64,000 nt of DNA from the NCBI RefSeq assembly GCF_023856365.1, contig NW_026042717.1:48412-112411 (forward strand). The letters run 5' to 3'. The DNA is from Brienomyrus brachyistius. Taxonomy: Eukaryota; Chordata; Actinopteri; Osteoglossiformes; Mormyridae. Both the position numbers and the translations under genes were made by a program. Position 1 is the stretch's first letter. Every line of letters begins with the position of its first letter. The notes under the pieces were generated by a model that was not told the DNA's origin, ran no database searches, and was given only the letters and a program-made list of their open reading frames with translations. Below, piece after piece: positions 1 through 13,300 of this stretch.

Positions 1-364
1 ATATGCTATGCTAATATGCTAATATGCTAATACGCTAACACGCTATGCTAATATGCTATGCTAATATGCTAATATGCTAATATACTATGCTAATATGCTA
101 ATATGCTAATATGCTAATATGCTATGCTAATATGCTAATATGCTAATATGCTAATATGCTATGCTAATATGCTAATATGCTATGCTAATATGCTAATATG
201 CTAATATGCTAACACGCTATGCTAATATGCTAATATGCTAATATGCTATGCTAATATGCTAATATGCTAATACGCTAACACGCTATGCTAATATGCTATG
301 CTAATATGCTAATATGCTAATATACTATGCTAATATGCTAATATGCTAATATGCTAATATGCTA
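1..364 (+). repeat. 240-bp local tandem duplication
   Basis: Positions 1-124 are identical to 241-364. The first mismatch is a T-to-C transition at 365 (the counterpart of 125). The shared stretch carries the CTAATACG, CTAACACG, CTATG block (27-47 and 267-287) and a TATACTATG variant about 40 bp downstream. The same arrangement recurs elsewhere, near 3626, 3753, 6428, 20217, 25243 and 38777, so this is a local amplification of a widely used module. Confidence 0.8.
27..47 (+). repeat. CpG-bearing marker block (CTAATACG, CTAACACG, CTATG)
   Basis: This is the first of many copies of a fixed three-unit block: an 8-mer ending in ACG, an 8-mer ending in CACG, then one 5-mer. It recurs every one to several hundred bases throughout the window (for example 267-287, near 437, 789, 1087 and 1256) and holds most of the CpG dinucleotides of the array. 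A frequent relative has CTAATACG, CTAATATG, CTAACACG, with a normal 8-mer in between (near 988 and 3545). The fixed co-occurrence of two variant units shows they spread together as part of larger modules and did not arise by independent mutation. Confidence 0.85.
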
Positions 365-1311
365 CGCTAATATGTTAATATGCTAATATGTTAATATGCT
401 AATATGTTAATATGCCAATATGCTATGCTAATATGCTAATATGCTAATACGCTAACACGCTATGCTAATATGCTAATATGCTAATATGCTAATATGCTAA
501 TATGCTAATATGCTATGCTAATATGCTATGCTAATATGCTAATATGCTAATATGCTAATATGCTATACTAATATGCTATGCTAATATGCTATGCTAATAT
601 GCTAATATGCTAATATGCTAATATGCTATACTAATATGCTAATATGCTAATATGCTATGCTAATATGCTAATATGCTAATATGCTATGCTAATATGCTAA
701 TATGCTAAAATGCTAATATGCTATGCTAATATGCTAATATGCTAATATGCTAATATGCTATGCTAATATGCTATATTAATATGCTAATATGCTAATACGC
801 TAACACGCTATGCTAATACGCTATGCTAATATGCTAATATGCTAATATGCTAATATGCTATGCTAATATGCTAATATGCTAATATGCTAATATGCTAATA
901 TGCTATGCTAATATGCTAATATGCTAATATGCTAATATGCTAACACGCTATGCTAATATGCTAATATGCTAATATGCTAATATGCTAATATGCTAATACG
1001 CTAATATGCTAACACGCTATGCTAATATGCTAATATGCTAATATGCTAATATGCTATGCTAATATGCTAATATGCTAATATGCTAATACGCTAACACGCT
1101 ATGCTAATATGCTATGCTAATATGCTAATATGCTAATATACTATACTAATATGCTAATATGCTAATATGCTAATATGCTATGCTAATATGCTAATATGCT
1201 AATATGCTAATATGCTAATATGCTAATATGCTATGCTAATATGCTAATATGCTAATACGCTAACACGCTATGCTAATATGCTAATATGCTAATATGCTAA
1301 TATGCTAATAT

Positions 1312-1330
1312 GCTAAATCTATGCTATGCT
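1312..1330 (+). repeat. Singular variant unit with adjacent 5-mers
   Basis: A unit reading CTAAATCTATG is followed directly by CTATG. It combines a T where G is normally found with an out-of-register junction, and gives one of the few places in the first 20 kb where two 5-mers lie side by side. I did not notice another copy, so it looks like a private mutation and is useful as a unique anchor. Confidence 0.6.
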
Positions 1331-2640
1331 AATATGCTATGCTAATATGCTAATATGCTAATATGCTAATATGCTAATATGCTATACTAATATGCTAATA
1401 TGCTAATATGCTATGCTAATATGCTAATATGCTAATATGCTATGCTAATATGCTAATATGCTAATATGCTAATATGCTATGCTAATATGCTAATATGCTA
1501 ATATGCTATGCTAATATGCTATATTAATATGCTAATATGCTAATACGCTAACACGCTATGCTAATATGCTATGCTAATATGCTATGCTAATATGCTATGC
1601 TAATATGCTAATATGCTAATATGCTAATATGCTAATATACTATGCTAATATGCTAATATGCTAATATGCTAATATGCTAATATGCTATGCTAATATGCTA
1701 ATATGCTAATATGCTATGCTAATATGCTAATATGCTAATATGCTAATATGTTAATATGCTAACACGCTATGCTAATATGCTAATATGCTATGCTAATATG
1801 GTAATATGCTAATATGCTATGCTAATATACTAATATGTTAATATGCTAATATGCTAATATGCTATGCTAATATGCTAATATGTTAATATGCTAATATGCT
1901 ATGCTAATATGCTAATATGCTAATATGCTAATATGCTATGCTAATATGTTAATATGCTAATATGCTAATATGCTAATATGCTATGCTAATATGCTAATAT
2001 GCTAATATGCTAATACGCTAACACGCTATGCTAATATGCTAATATACTAATATGCTAATATGCTATGCTAATATACTATGCTAATATGCTATGCTAATAT
2101 GCTATGTTAATATGCTAATATGCTAATATGCTAATATGCTAATATGCTAATATACTATGCTAATATGCTAATATGCTAATATGCTATGCTAATATGCTAA
2201 TATGCTATGCTAATATGCTAATATGCTAATACGTTAACACGCTATGCTAATATGCTAATATGCTAATATGCTAATATGTTATGCTAATATGCTATGCTAA
2301 TATGCTAATATGCTAATATGCTAATATGCTATGCTAATATGCTAATATGCTAATATGCTAACACCTTATACTATGCTAATATGCTAATATGCTAATATGC
2401 TAATATGCTAATATGCTATGTTAATATGCTAATATGCTAATACGCTAACACGCTATGCTAATATGCTAATATGCTAATATGCTAATATACTATGCTAATA
2501 TGCTAATATGCTAATATGCTAATATGCTATGCTAATATGCTAATATGCTAATATGCTATGCTAATATGCTAATGTGTTAATATGCTAATATGCTATGCTA
2601 ATATGTTAATATGCTATGCTAATATGCTAATATGTTAATT

Positions 2641-4607
2641 CTCTAATATGCTAATATGCTAATATGCTAATATGCTAACATGCTATGCTAATATGCTAAT
2701 ATGCTAATATGCTAATATGCTAATATGCTATGCTAATATGCTAATATACTAATATGCTAATATGCTATGCTAATATGCTAATATGCTAATACGCTAACAC
2801 GCTATGCTAATATGCTAATATGCTAATATGCTAATATGCTATGCTAATATGCTAATATGCTAATATGCTAATATGCTAATACGCTAACACGCTATGCTAA
2901 TATGCTAATATGCTATGCTAATATGCTAATATGCTAATATGCTATGCTAATATGTTAATACGCTAACACGCTATGCTAATATGCTAATATGCTAATATGC
3001 TATGCTAATATGCTAATATACTATGCTAATATGCTAATATGCTAATATGCTAATATGCTATGCTAATATGCTAATATGCTATACTAATATGCTAATATGC
3101 TAATATGCTAATATGCTAATATGCTATGTTAATATGCTAAATATGGTAATATGCTAATATGCTATGCTAATATGCTAATATGCTAATACGCTAACACGCT
3201 ATGCTAATATGCTAATATGCTAATATGCTATGCTAATATGCTAATATGCTAATATGCTATGCTAATATACTAATATGCTAATATGCTAATATGCTAATAT
3301 GCTAATATGCTATACTAATATGCTAATATGCTAATATGCTAATATGCTAATATGCTATGCTAATATGCTAATATGCTAATACGCTAACACGCTATGCTAA
3401 TATGCTAATATGCTAATATGCTAATATGCTATGCTAATATGCTAATATGCTAATATGCTAATATGCTAATATGCTATGCTAATATGCTAATATGCTAACA
3501 CGCTATGCTAATATGCTAATATGCTAATATGCTAATATGCTAATACGCTAATATGCTAACACGCTATGCTAATATGCTAATATGCTAATATGCTAATATG
3601 CTATGCTAATATGCTAATATGCTAATACGCTAACACGCTATGCTAATATGCTATGCTAATATGCTAATATGCTAATATACTATGCTAATATGCTAATATG
3701 CTAATATGCTAATATGCTAATATGCTATGCTAATATGCTAATATGCTAATACGCTAACACGCTATGCTAATATGCTATGCTAATATGCTAATATGCTAAT
3801 ATACTATGCTAATATGCTAATATGCTAATATGCTAATATGCTATGCTAATATGCTAATATGCTAATATGCTATGCTAATATGCTAATATGCTAATACGCT
3901 AACACGCTATGCTAATATGCTAATATGCTAATATGCTAATATGCTAATATGCTAATATGCTATGCTAATATGCTATGCTAATATGCTAATATGCTAATAT
4001 GCTAATATGCTATGCTAATATGCTAATATGCTAATATGCTATGCTAATATGCTAATATGCTAATATGCTATGCTAATATGCTAATATGCTAATATGCTAA
4101 TATGCTATGCTAATATGCTAATATGCTAATATGCTAATATGCTATGCTAATATGCTATGGTAATATGCTAATATGCTAATACGCTAACACGCTATGCTAA
4201 TATGCTATGCTAATATGCTATGCTAATATGCTAATATGCTAATATGCTAATATACTATGCTAATATGCTAATATGCTAATTTGCTAATATGCTATTCTAA
4301 TATAATATGCTAATATGCTAATATGCTATGCTAATATGCTAATATGCTAATACGTTAACACGCTATGCTAATATGCTAATATGCTAATATGTTATGCTAA
4401 TATGCTATGCTAATATGCTAATATGCTAATATGCTAATATGCTAATATGCTATACTAATATGCTAATATGCTAATACGCTAACACGTTATACTATGCTAA
4501 TATGCTAATATGCTAATATGCTAATATGCTATGTTAATATGCTAATATGCTAATATGCTAATATGCTATGCTAATATGCTAATATGCTAATACGCTAACA
4601 CGCTGCT
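2641..4607 (+). repeat. 2.8-kb higher-order repeat, first copy
   Basis: This is a module ordered by landmarks CTCT (2641), AAATATGG (3139), CTATTCT (4292), CGTTATACTATG (4485) and CGCTGCT (4601). The same landmarks recur in the same order at 5456, 5951, 6964, 7144 and 7269. Offsets are 2815, 2812, 2672, 2659 and 2668 bp, so about 140-150 bp of units was lost in the second copy, or gained in the first, between AAATATGG and CTATTCT. Endpoints are set at landmarks; the true junctions are unknown. Confidence 0.75.
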
Positions 4608-4763
4608 AATATGCTAATATGCTATGCTAATATGCTAATATGCTAATATGCTAATATGCTATGCTAATATGCTAATATGCTAATATGCTAATATGCTATG
4701 CTAATATGCTAATATGCTAATATGCTATGCTAATATGCTAATATGCTAATATGCTATGCTAAT

Positions 4764-4771
4764 ATGCAAAT
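4764..4771 (+). other. Perfect ATGCAAAT octamer variants in the array
   Basis: A T-to-A change turns the usual ATGCTAAT into ATGCAAAT, the canonical octamer recognised by POU-domain factors of the Oct family. Copies noticed: 4764-4771, 8061-8068, 12644-12651, 13117-13124, 18358-18365, 36899-36906 and 54449-54456. The pair 18358/36899 is 18541 bp apart and so inherited in the 18.57-kb duplication. The match is seen directly; binding in the organism is inference. Confidence 0.5.
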
Positions 4772-5455
4772 ATGCTAATATGCTAATATGCTATGCTAAT
4801 ATGCTAATATGCTAATACGCTAATATGCTAACACGCTATGCTAATATGCTAATATGCTAATATGCTAATATGCTATGCTAATTTGCTAATATGCTAATGT
4901 GCTAATATGTTAATATGCTAACACGCTATGCTAATATGCTAATATGCTAATACGCTAATATGCTAACACGCTATGCTAATATGCTAATATGCTAATATGC
5001 TAATATGCTATGCTAATTTGCTAATATGCTAATGTGCTAATATGTTAATATGCTAACACGCTATGCTAATATGCTAATATGCTAATATGCTAATATGCTA
5101 TGCTAATATGCTAATATGTTAATATGCTAATATGCTAATATGCTATGCTAATATGCTAATATGCTAATATGCTAATATGCTAATATGCTATGCTAATTTA
5201 CTAATATGCTAATGTGCTAATATGTTAATATGCTAACACGCTATGCTAATATGCTAATATGCTAATATGCTAATATGCTATGCTAATATGCTAATATGTT
5301 AATATGCTAATATGCTAATATGCTAATATGCTATGCTAATATGCTAATATGCTAATATGCTAATATGCTATGCTAATATGCTAATATGTTAATATGCTTA
5401 TATGCTATGTTAATATGTTAATATGCTAATATGTTAATATGCTAATATGTTAATT

Positions 5456-7275
5456 CTCTAATATGCTAATATGCTAATATGCTAATATGCTAACATGCTA
5501 TGCTAATATGCTAATATGCTAATATGCTAATATGCTAATATGCTAATATGCTATGCTAATATGCTAATATACTAATATGCTAATATGCTATGCTAATATG
5601 CTAATATGCTAATACGCTAACACGCTATGCTAATATGCTAATATGCTAATATGCTAATATGCTATGCTAATATGCTATGCTAATATGCTAATACGCTAAC
5701 ACGCTATGCTAATATGCTAATATGCTATGCTAATATGCTAATATGCTAATATGCTATGCTAATATGTTAATACGCTAACACGCTATGCTAATATGCTAAT
5801 ATGCTAATATGCTATGCTAATATGCTAATATGCTATGCTAATATGCTAATATGCTAATATGCTAATATGCTATGCTAATATGCTAATATGCTATGCTAAT
5901 ATGCTAATATGCTAATATGCTAATATGCTAATATGCTATGTTAATATGCTAAATATGGTAATATGCTAATATGCTATGCTAATATGCTAATATGCTAATA
6001 CGCTAACACGCTATGCTAATATGCTAATATGCTAATATGCTATGCTAATATGCTAATATGCTAATATGCTATGCTAATATACTAATATGCTAATATGCTA
6101 ATATGCTATGCTAATATGCTAATATGCTAATATGCTAATATGCTATGCTAATATGCTAATACGCTAACACGCTATGCTAATATGCTAATATGCTAATATG
6201 CTAATATGCTAATATGCTATGCTAATATGCTAATATGCTAATATGCTAATATGCTAATATACTATGCTAATATGCTAATATGCTAACACGCTATGCTAAT
6301 ATGCTAATATGCTAATATGCTAATATGCTAATATGCTAATATGCTAATACGCTAATATGCTAACACGCTATGCTAATATGCTAATATGCTAATATGCTAA
6401 TATGCTGTGCTAATATGCTAATATGCTAATACGCTAACACGCTATGCTAATATGCTATGCTAATATGCTAATATGCTAATATACTATGCTAATATGCTAA
6501 TATGCTAATATGCTAATATGCTAATATGCTATGCTAATATGCTAATATGCTAATATGCTATGCTAATATGCTAATATGCTAATACGCTAACACGCTATGC
6601 TAATATGCTAATATGCTAATATGCTAATATGCTAATATGCTAATATGCTATGCTAATATGCTATGCTAATATGCTAATATGCTAATATGCTAATATGCTA
6701 TGCTAATATGCTAATATGCTAATATGCTATGCTAATATGCTAATATGCTAATATGCTATGCTAATATGCTAATATGCTAATATGCTAATATGCTATGCTA
6801 ATATGCTAATATGCTAATATGCTATGCTAATATGCTATGGTAATATGCTAATATGCTAATACGCTAACACGCTATGCTAATATGCTATGCTAATATGCTA
6901 TGCTAATATGCTAATATGCTAATATACTATGCTAATATGCTAATATGCTAATTTGCTAATATGCTATTCTAATATGCTAATATGCTAATATGCTATGCTA
7001 ATATGCTAATATGCTAATACGTTAACACGCTATGCTAATATGCTAATATGCTAATATGCTAATATGTTATGCTAATATGCTATGCTAATATGCTAATATG
7101 TTAATATGCTATACTAATATGCTAATATGCTAATACGCTAACACGTTATACTATGCTAATATGCTAATATGCTAATATGCTAATATGCTAATATGCTATG
7201 TTAATATGCTAATATGCTAATATGCTAATATGCTATGCTAATATGCTAATATGCTAATACGCTAACACGCTGCTA
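5456..7275 (+). repeat. 2.8-kb higher-order repeat, second copy
   Basis: This is the counterpart of the module at 2641-4607. At 6964 the CTATTCT landmark is followed by a regular CTAATATG, where the other copies near 4292, 10408, 11550, 16102, 17272 and 35812 have CTAATATAATATG. It is therefore either a corrected or an earlier version. A further partial version begins at the CTCT of 8997, but there the AAATATGG to CTATTCT interval is only 825 bp, against 1153 bp in the first copy. Confidence 0.75.
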
Positions 7276-7450
7276 ATATGCTAATATGCTAATATGCTAA
7301 TATGCTATGCTAATATGCTAATATGCTAATATGCTATGCTAATATGCTAATATGCTAATATGCTAATATGCTAATATGCTATGCTAATATGCTAATATGC
7401 TAATATGCTAACACGCTATGCTAATATGCTATGCTAATATGCTAATATGC

Positions 7451-7508
7451 TTAAATGCTATGCTAATATGCTAACATGCTAATATGCTAACATGCTAATA
7501 TGCTAATA
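7451..7508 (+). repeat. TTAAATGC landmark module
   Basis: The marker TTAAATGC is followed by CTATG and then by two CTAACATG variants, each separated by a normal unit. The whole module recurs at 10900, 12043, 16610, 17764, 21751, 36296 and 40359. Copies at 10900 and 16610 carry CTAACATA as the second variant and the others CTAACATG, which defines two subtypes. It is one of the best anchors for tracing duplications in this array. Confidence 0.8.
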
Positions 7509-10407
7509 TGCTAATTTGCTAATATGCTAATATGCTATGCTAATATGCTAATATGCTAATATGCTAATATGCTAATATGCTAATATGCTAATATGCTAAT
7601 ATGCTAATATGCTATGCTAATATGCTAATATGCTAATATGCTAATATGCTAATATGCTATGCTAATATGCTAATATATTAATATGCTAATATGCTAATAT
7701 GCTAATATGCTATGCTAATATGCTATGCTAATATGCTAATATGCTAATATGCTAATATGCTAATATGCTAATATGCTAATACGCTAATATGCTAACACGC
7801 TATGCTAATATGCTAATATGCTAATATGCTAATATGCTATGCTAATATGCTAATATGCTAATACGCTAACACGCTATGCTAATATGCTAATATGCTAATA
7901 TGCTAATATGCTATGCTAATATGCTAATATGCTAATATGCTAATATGCTAATATGCTATGCTAATATGCTAATACGCTAATATGCTAACATGCTATGCTA
8001 ATATGCTAATATGCTAATATGCTATGCTAATATGCTAATATGCTAATACGCTAACACGCTATGCAAATATGCTAATATGCTAATATGCTATGCTAATATG
8101 CTAATATGCTAATATGCTAATATGCTAATATGCTAATATACTATGCTAATATGCTAATATGCTAATATGCTAATATGCTAATATACTATGCTAATATGCT
8201 AATATGCTAATATGCTATGCTAATATGCTAATATGCTAATATGCTAATATGCTAATATGCTAATATGCTATGCTAATACGCTAATATGCTAACACGTTAT
8301 GCTAATATGCTAATATGCTAATATGCTATGCTAATATGCTAATATGCTATGCTAATATGCTAATATGCTAATATGCTAATATGCTAACACGATATGCTAA
8401 TATGCTAATATGCTAATATGCTAATATGCTAACACGCTATGCTAATATGCTAATATGCTAATATGCTAATATGTTAAGCTAATATGCTATATGCTAATAT
8501 GCTAATATGCTAATACGCTAATATGCTAACACGCTATGCTAATATGCTAATATGCTAATATGCTAATATGCTAATATGCTATGCTAATTTGCTAATATGC
8601 TAATGTGCTAATATGTTAATATGCTACACGCTATGCTAATATGCTAATATGCTAATACGCTAATATGCTAACACGCTATGCTAATATGCTAATGTGCTAA
8701 TATGCTAATATGCTATGCTAATTTGCTAATATGCTAATGTGCTAATGTGTTAATATGCTAACACGCTATGCTAATATGCTAATATGCTAATATGCTAATA
8801 TGCTATGCTAATATGCTAATATGTTAATATGCTAATATGCTAATATGCTATGCTAATATGCTAATATGCTAATATGCTAATATGCTAATATGCTAATATG
8901 CTATGCTAATATGCTAATATGTTAATATGCTAATATGCTAATATGCTATGCTAATATGTTAATATGCTAATATGCTAATATGCTAATATGTTAATTCTCT
9001 AATATGCTAATACGCTAATATGCTAATATGCTAATATGCTAATATGCTAATATGCTAATATGCTAATATGCTATGCTAATATGCTAATATACTAATATGC
9101 TAATATGCTATGCTAATATGCTAATATGCTAATATGCTAATACGCTAACACGCTATGCTAATATGCTAATATGCTAATATGCTAATATGCTAATATGCTA
9201 TGCTAATATGCTAATATACTAATATGCTAATACGCTAACACGCTATGCTAATATGCTAATATGCTATGCTAATATGCTAATATGCTAATATGCTAATATG
9301 CTATGCTAATATGTTAATACGCTAACACGCTATGCTAATATGCTAATATGCTAATATGCTAATATGCTAATATACTAATATGCTATGCTAATATGCTAAT
9401 ATGCTAATATGCTAATATGCTATGCTAATATGCTAATATGCTAATATACTAATATGCTATGCTAATATGCTAATATGCTAATATGCTAATATGCTATGCT
9501 AATATGCTAATATGCTATGCTAATATGCTAATATGCTAATATGCTAATATGCTAATATGCTAATATGCTATGTTAATATGCTAAATATGGTAATATGCTA
9601 ATATGCTATGCTAATATGCTAATATGCTAATATGCTAATACGCTAACACGCTATGCTAATATGCTAATATGCTAATATGGTATGCTAATATGCTAATATG
9701 CTAATATGCTATGCTAATATACTAATATGCTAATATGCTAATATGCTATGCTAATATGCTAATATGCTAATATGCTAATATGCTATGCTAATATGCTAAT
9801 ATGCTAATACGCTAACACGCTATGCTAATATGCTAATATGCTAATATGCTAATATGCTATGCTAATATGCTAATATGCTAATATGCTAATATGCTAATAT
9901 GCTAATATGCTAATATGCTAATATGCTATGCTAATATGCTAATATGCTAACACGCTATGCTAATATGCTAATATGCTAATATGCTAATATGCTAATACGC
10001 TAATATGCTAACACGCTATGCTAATATGCTAATATGCTAATATGCTAATATGCTAATATGCTATGCTAATATGCTAATATGCTATGCTAATATGCTAATA
10101 TGCTAATATGCTAATATGCTATGCTAATATGCTAATATGCTAATATGCTATGCTAATATGTTAATATGCTAATATGCTAATATGCTAATATGCTAATATG
10201 CTAATATGCTATGCTAATATGCTAATATGCTAATACGCTAACACGCTATGCTAATATGCTAATATACTAATATACTAATATGCTATGCTAATATGCTATG
10301 CTAATATGCTATGCTAATATGCTAATATGTTAATATGCTAATATGCTAATATGCTAATATACTAATATACTATGCTAATATGCTAATATGCTAATTTGCT
10401 AATATGC

Positions 10408-12699
10408 TATTCTAATATAATATGCTAATATGCTAATATGCTATGCTAATATGCTAATATGCTAATACGTTAACACGCTATGCTAATATGCTAATATGCT
10501 AATATGTTATGCTAATATGCTATGCTAATATGCTAATATGCTAATATGCTAATATGCTAATATGCTAATATGCTATATTAATATGCTAATACGCTAACAA
10601 GTTATACTATGCTAATATGCTAATATGCTAATATGCTAATATGCTATGTTAATATGCTAATATGCTAATATGCTAATATGCTATGCTAATATGCTAATAT
10701 GCTAATACGCTAACACGCTGCTAATATGCTAATATGCTAATATGCTAATATGCTATGCTAATATGCTAATATGCTAATATGCTAATATGCTATGCTAATA
10801 TGCTAATATGCTAATATGCTAATATGCTATGCTAATATGCTAATATGCTAATATGCTAACAACGCTATGCTAATATGCTATGCTAATATGCTAATATGCT
10901 TAAATGCTATGCTAATATGCTAACATGCTAATATGCTAACATACTAATATGCTAATATGCTAATTTGCTAATATGCTAATATGCTATGCTAATATGCTAA
11001 TATGCTAATATGCTAATATGCTAATATGCTATGCTAATATTGCTAATATGCTAATATGCTAATGCTATGCTAATATGCTATATGCTAATATGCTAATATG
11101 CTATGCTAATATGCTAATATGCTAATATGCTATGCTAATATGTTAATATGCTAATACGCTAACACGCTATGCTAATATGCTAATATGCTAATATGCTAAT
11201 ATGCTAATATGCCATGCTAATATGCTATGCTAATATGCTAATATGCTAATATGCTAATATGCTATGCTAATATGCTAATATGCTAATATGCTAATATGCT
11301 AATATGCTATGCTATATGCTAATATGCTAATATGCTAATATGCTAATATGCTATGCTAATATGCTAATATGCTAATATGCTAATATGCTATGCTAATATG
11401 CTATGGTAATATGCTAATATGCTAATATGCTAATACGCTAACACGCTATGCTAATATGCTATGCTAATATGCTATGCTAATATGCTATGCTAATATGCTA
11501 ATATGCTAATATACTATGCTAATATGCTAATATGCTAATTTGCTATATGCTATTCTAATATAATATGCTAATATGCTAATATGCTATGCTAATATACTAA
11601 TATGCTAATACGTTAACATGCTATGCTAATATGCTAATATGCTAATATGCTAATATGTTATGCTAATATGCTATGCTAATATGCTAATATGCTAATATGC
11701 TAATATGCTAATATGCTATACTAATATGCTAATATGCTAATACGCTAACACGTTATACTATGCTAATATGCTAATATGCTAATATGCTAATATGCTATGT
11801 TAATATGCTAATATGCTAATATGCTAATATGCTATGCTAATATGCTAATATGCTAATACGCTAACACGCTGCTAATATGCTAATATGCTAATATGCTAAT
11901 ATGCTATGCTAATATGCTAATATGCTAATATGCTATGCTAATATGCTAATATGCTAATATGCTAATATGCTATGCTAATATGCTAATATGCTAATATGCT
12001 AACACGCTATGCTAATATGCTATGCTAATATGCTAATATGCTTAAATGCTATGCTAATATGCTAACATGCTAATATGCTAACATGCTAATATGCTAATAT
12101 GCTAATTTGCTAATATGCTAATATGCTATGCTAATATGCTAATATGCTAATATGCTAATATGCTATGCTAATATGCTAATATGCTAATATGCTAATATGG
12201 TAATATGCTATGCTAATATGCTAATATGCTAATATGCTAATATGCTATGCTAATATGCTAATATATTAATATGCTAATATGCTAATATGCTAATATGCTA
12301 TGCTAATATGCTAATATGCTAATATGCTAATATGCTAATATGCTAATACGCTAATATGCTAACACGCTATGCTAATATGCTAATATGCTAATATGCTAAT
12401 ATGCTATGCTAATATGCTAATATGCTAATATGCTAATATGCTAATACGCTAACACGCTATGCTAATATGCTAATATGCTAATATGCTAATATGCTATGCT
12501 AATATGCTAATATGCTAATATGCTAATATGCTAATATGCTATGCTAATATGCTAATACGCTAATATGCTAACATGCTATGCTAATATGCTAATATGCTAA
12601 TATGCTATGCTAATATGCTAATATGCTAATACGCTAACAAGCTATGCAAATATGCTAATATGCTAATATGCTATGCTAATATGCTAATATGCTAATATG
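10408..12699 (+). repeat. 1.15-kb tandem duplication
   Basis: CTATTCT, CGCTGCT and TTAAATGC recur at intervals of 1142, 1151 and 1143 bp (10408/11550, 10716/11867, 10900/12043). The same doublet is inherited in the next 5.7-kb copy (16102/17272, 16427/17589, 16610/17764), so the 1.15-kb duplication is older than the 5.7-kb one. The first repeat includes irregular units near 10860 (CTAACAACG) and 11030-11090, which hold several one-base indels absent from the copy at 16.7-16.8 kb. The right edge is approximate. Confidence 0.7.
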
Positions 12700-13300
12700 C
12701 TAATATGCTCATATGCTAATATACTATGCTAATATGTTAATATGCTAATATGCTATGCTAATATGCTAATATGCTAATATGCTAATATGCTAATATGCTA
12801 ATATGCTATGCTAATACGCTAATATGCTAACACGTTATGCTAATATGCTAATATGCTAATATGCTATGCTAATATGCTAATATGCTATGCTAATATGCTA
12901 ATATGCTAATATGCTAATACGCTAACACGCTATGCTAATATGCTAATATGCTAATATGCTAATATGCTATGCTAATATGCTAATATGCTAATATGCTAAT
13001 ATGCTAATATGCTATGCTAATATGCTAATACGCTAATATGCTAACATGCTATACTAATATGCTAATATGCTAATATGCTATGCTAATATGCTAATATGCT
13101 AATACGCTAACACGCTATGCAAATATGCTAATATGCTAATATGCTATGCTAATATGCTAATATGCTAATATGCTAATATGCTAATATGCTCATATGCTAA
13201 TATACTATGCTAATATGTTAATATGCTAATATGCTATGCTAATATGCTAATATGCTAATATGCTAATATGCTAATATGCTAATATGCTATGCTAATACGC
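12644..13300 (+). repeat. About 480-bp local duplication
   Basis: A rare pair of variants, GCAAATATG followed about 60 bp later by CTCATATG, occurs at 12644/12708 and again at 13117/13189, offsets 473 and 481 bp. In the equivalent place of the following 5.7-kb copy there is only one such pair (18358 and about 18421), and likewise one at 36899/36960. The duplication is therefore private to this copy and explains its additional length of about 500 bp. The right edge is approximate. Confidence 0.7.

Noticed and set aside
27..47. CRISPR array (regularly recurring block with variable intervals)
   Set aside because: The intervals between recurring blocks consist of the same 8/5 units, not unique spacers. 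Interval lengths vary widely, and there is no leader and no cas gene.
773..782. TATA-box promoters at TATATTAATA-type variants
   Set aside because: Such strings arise from single substitutions in the unit and recur without any gene downstream. No initiator, terminator or transcript unit can be supported.
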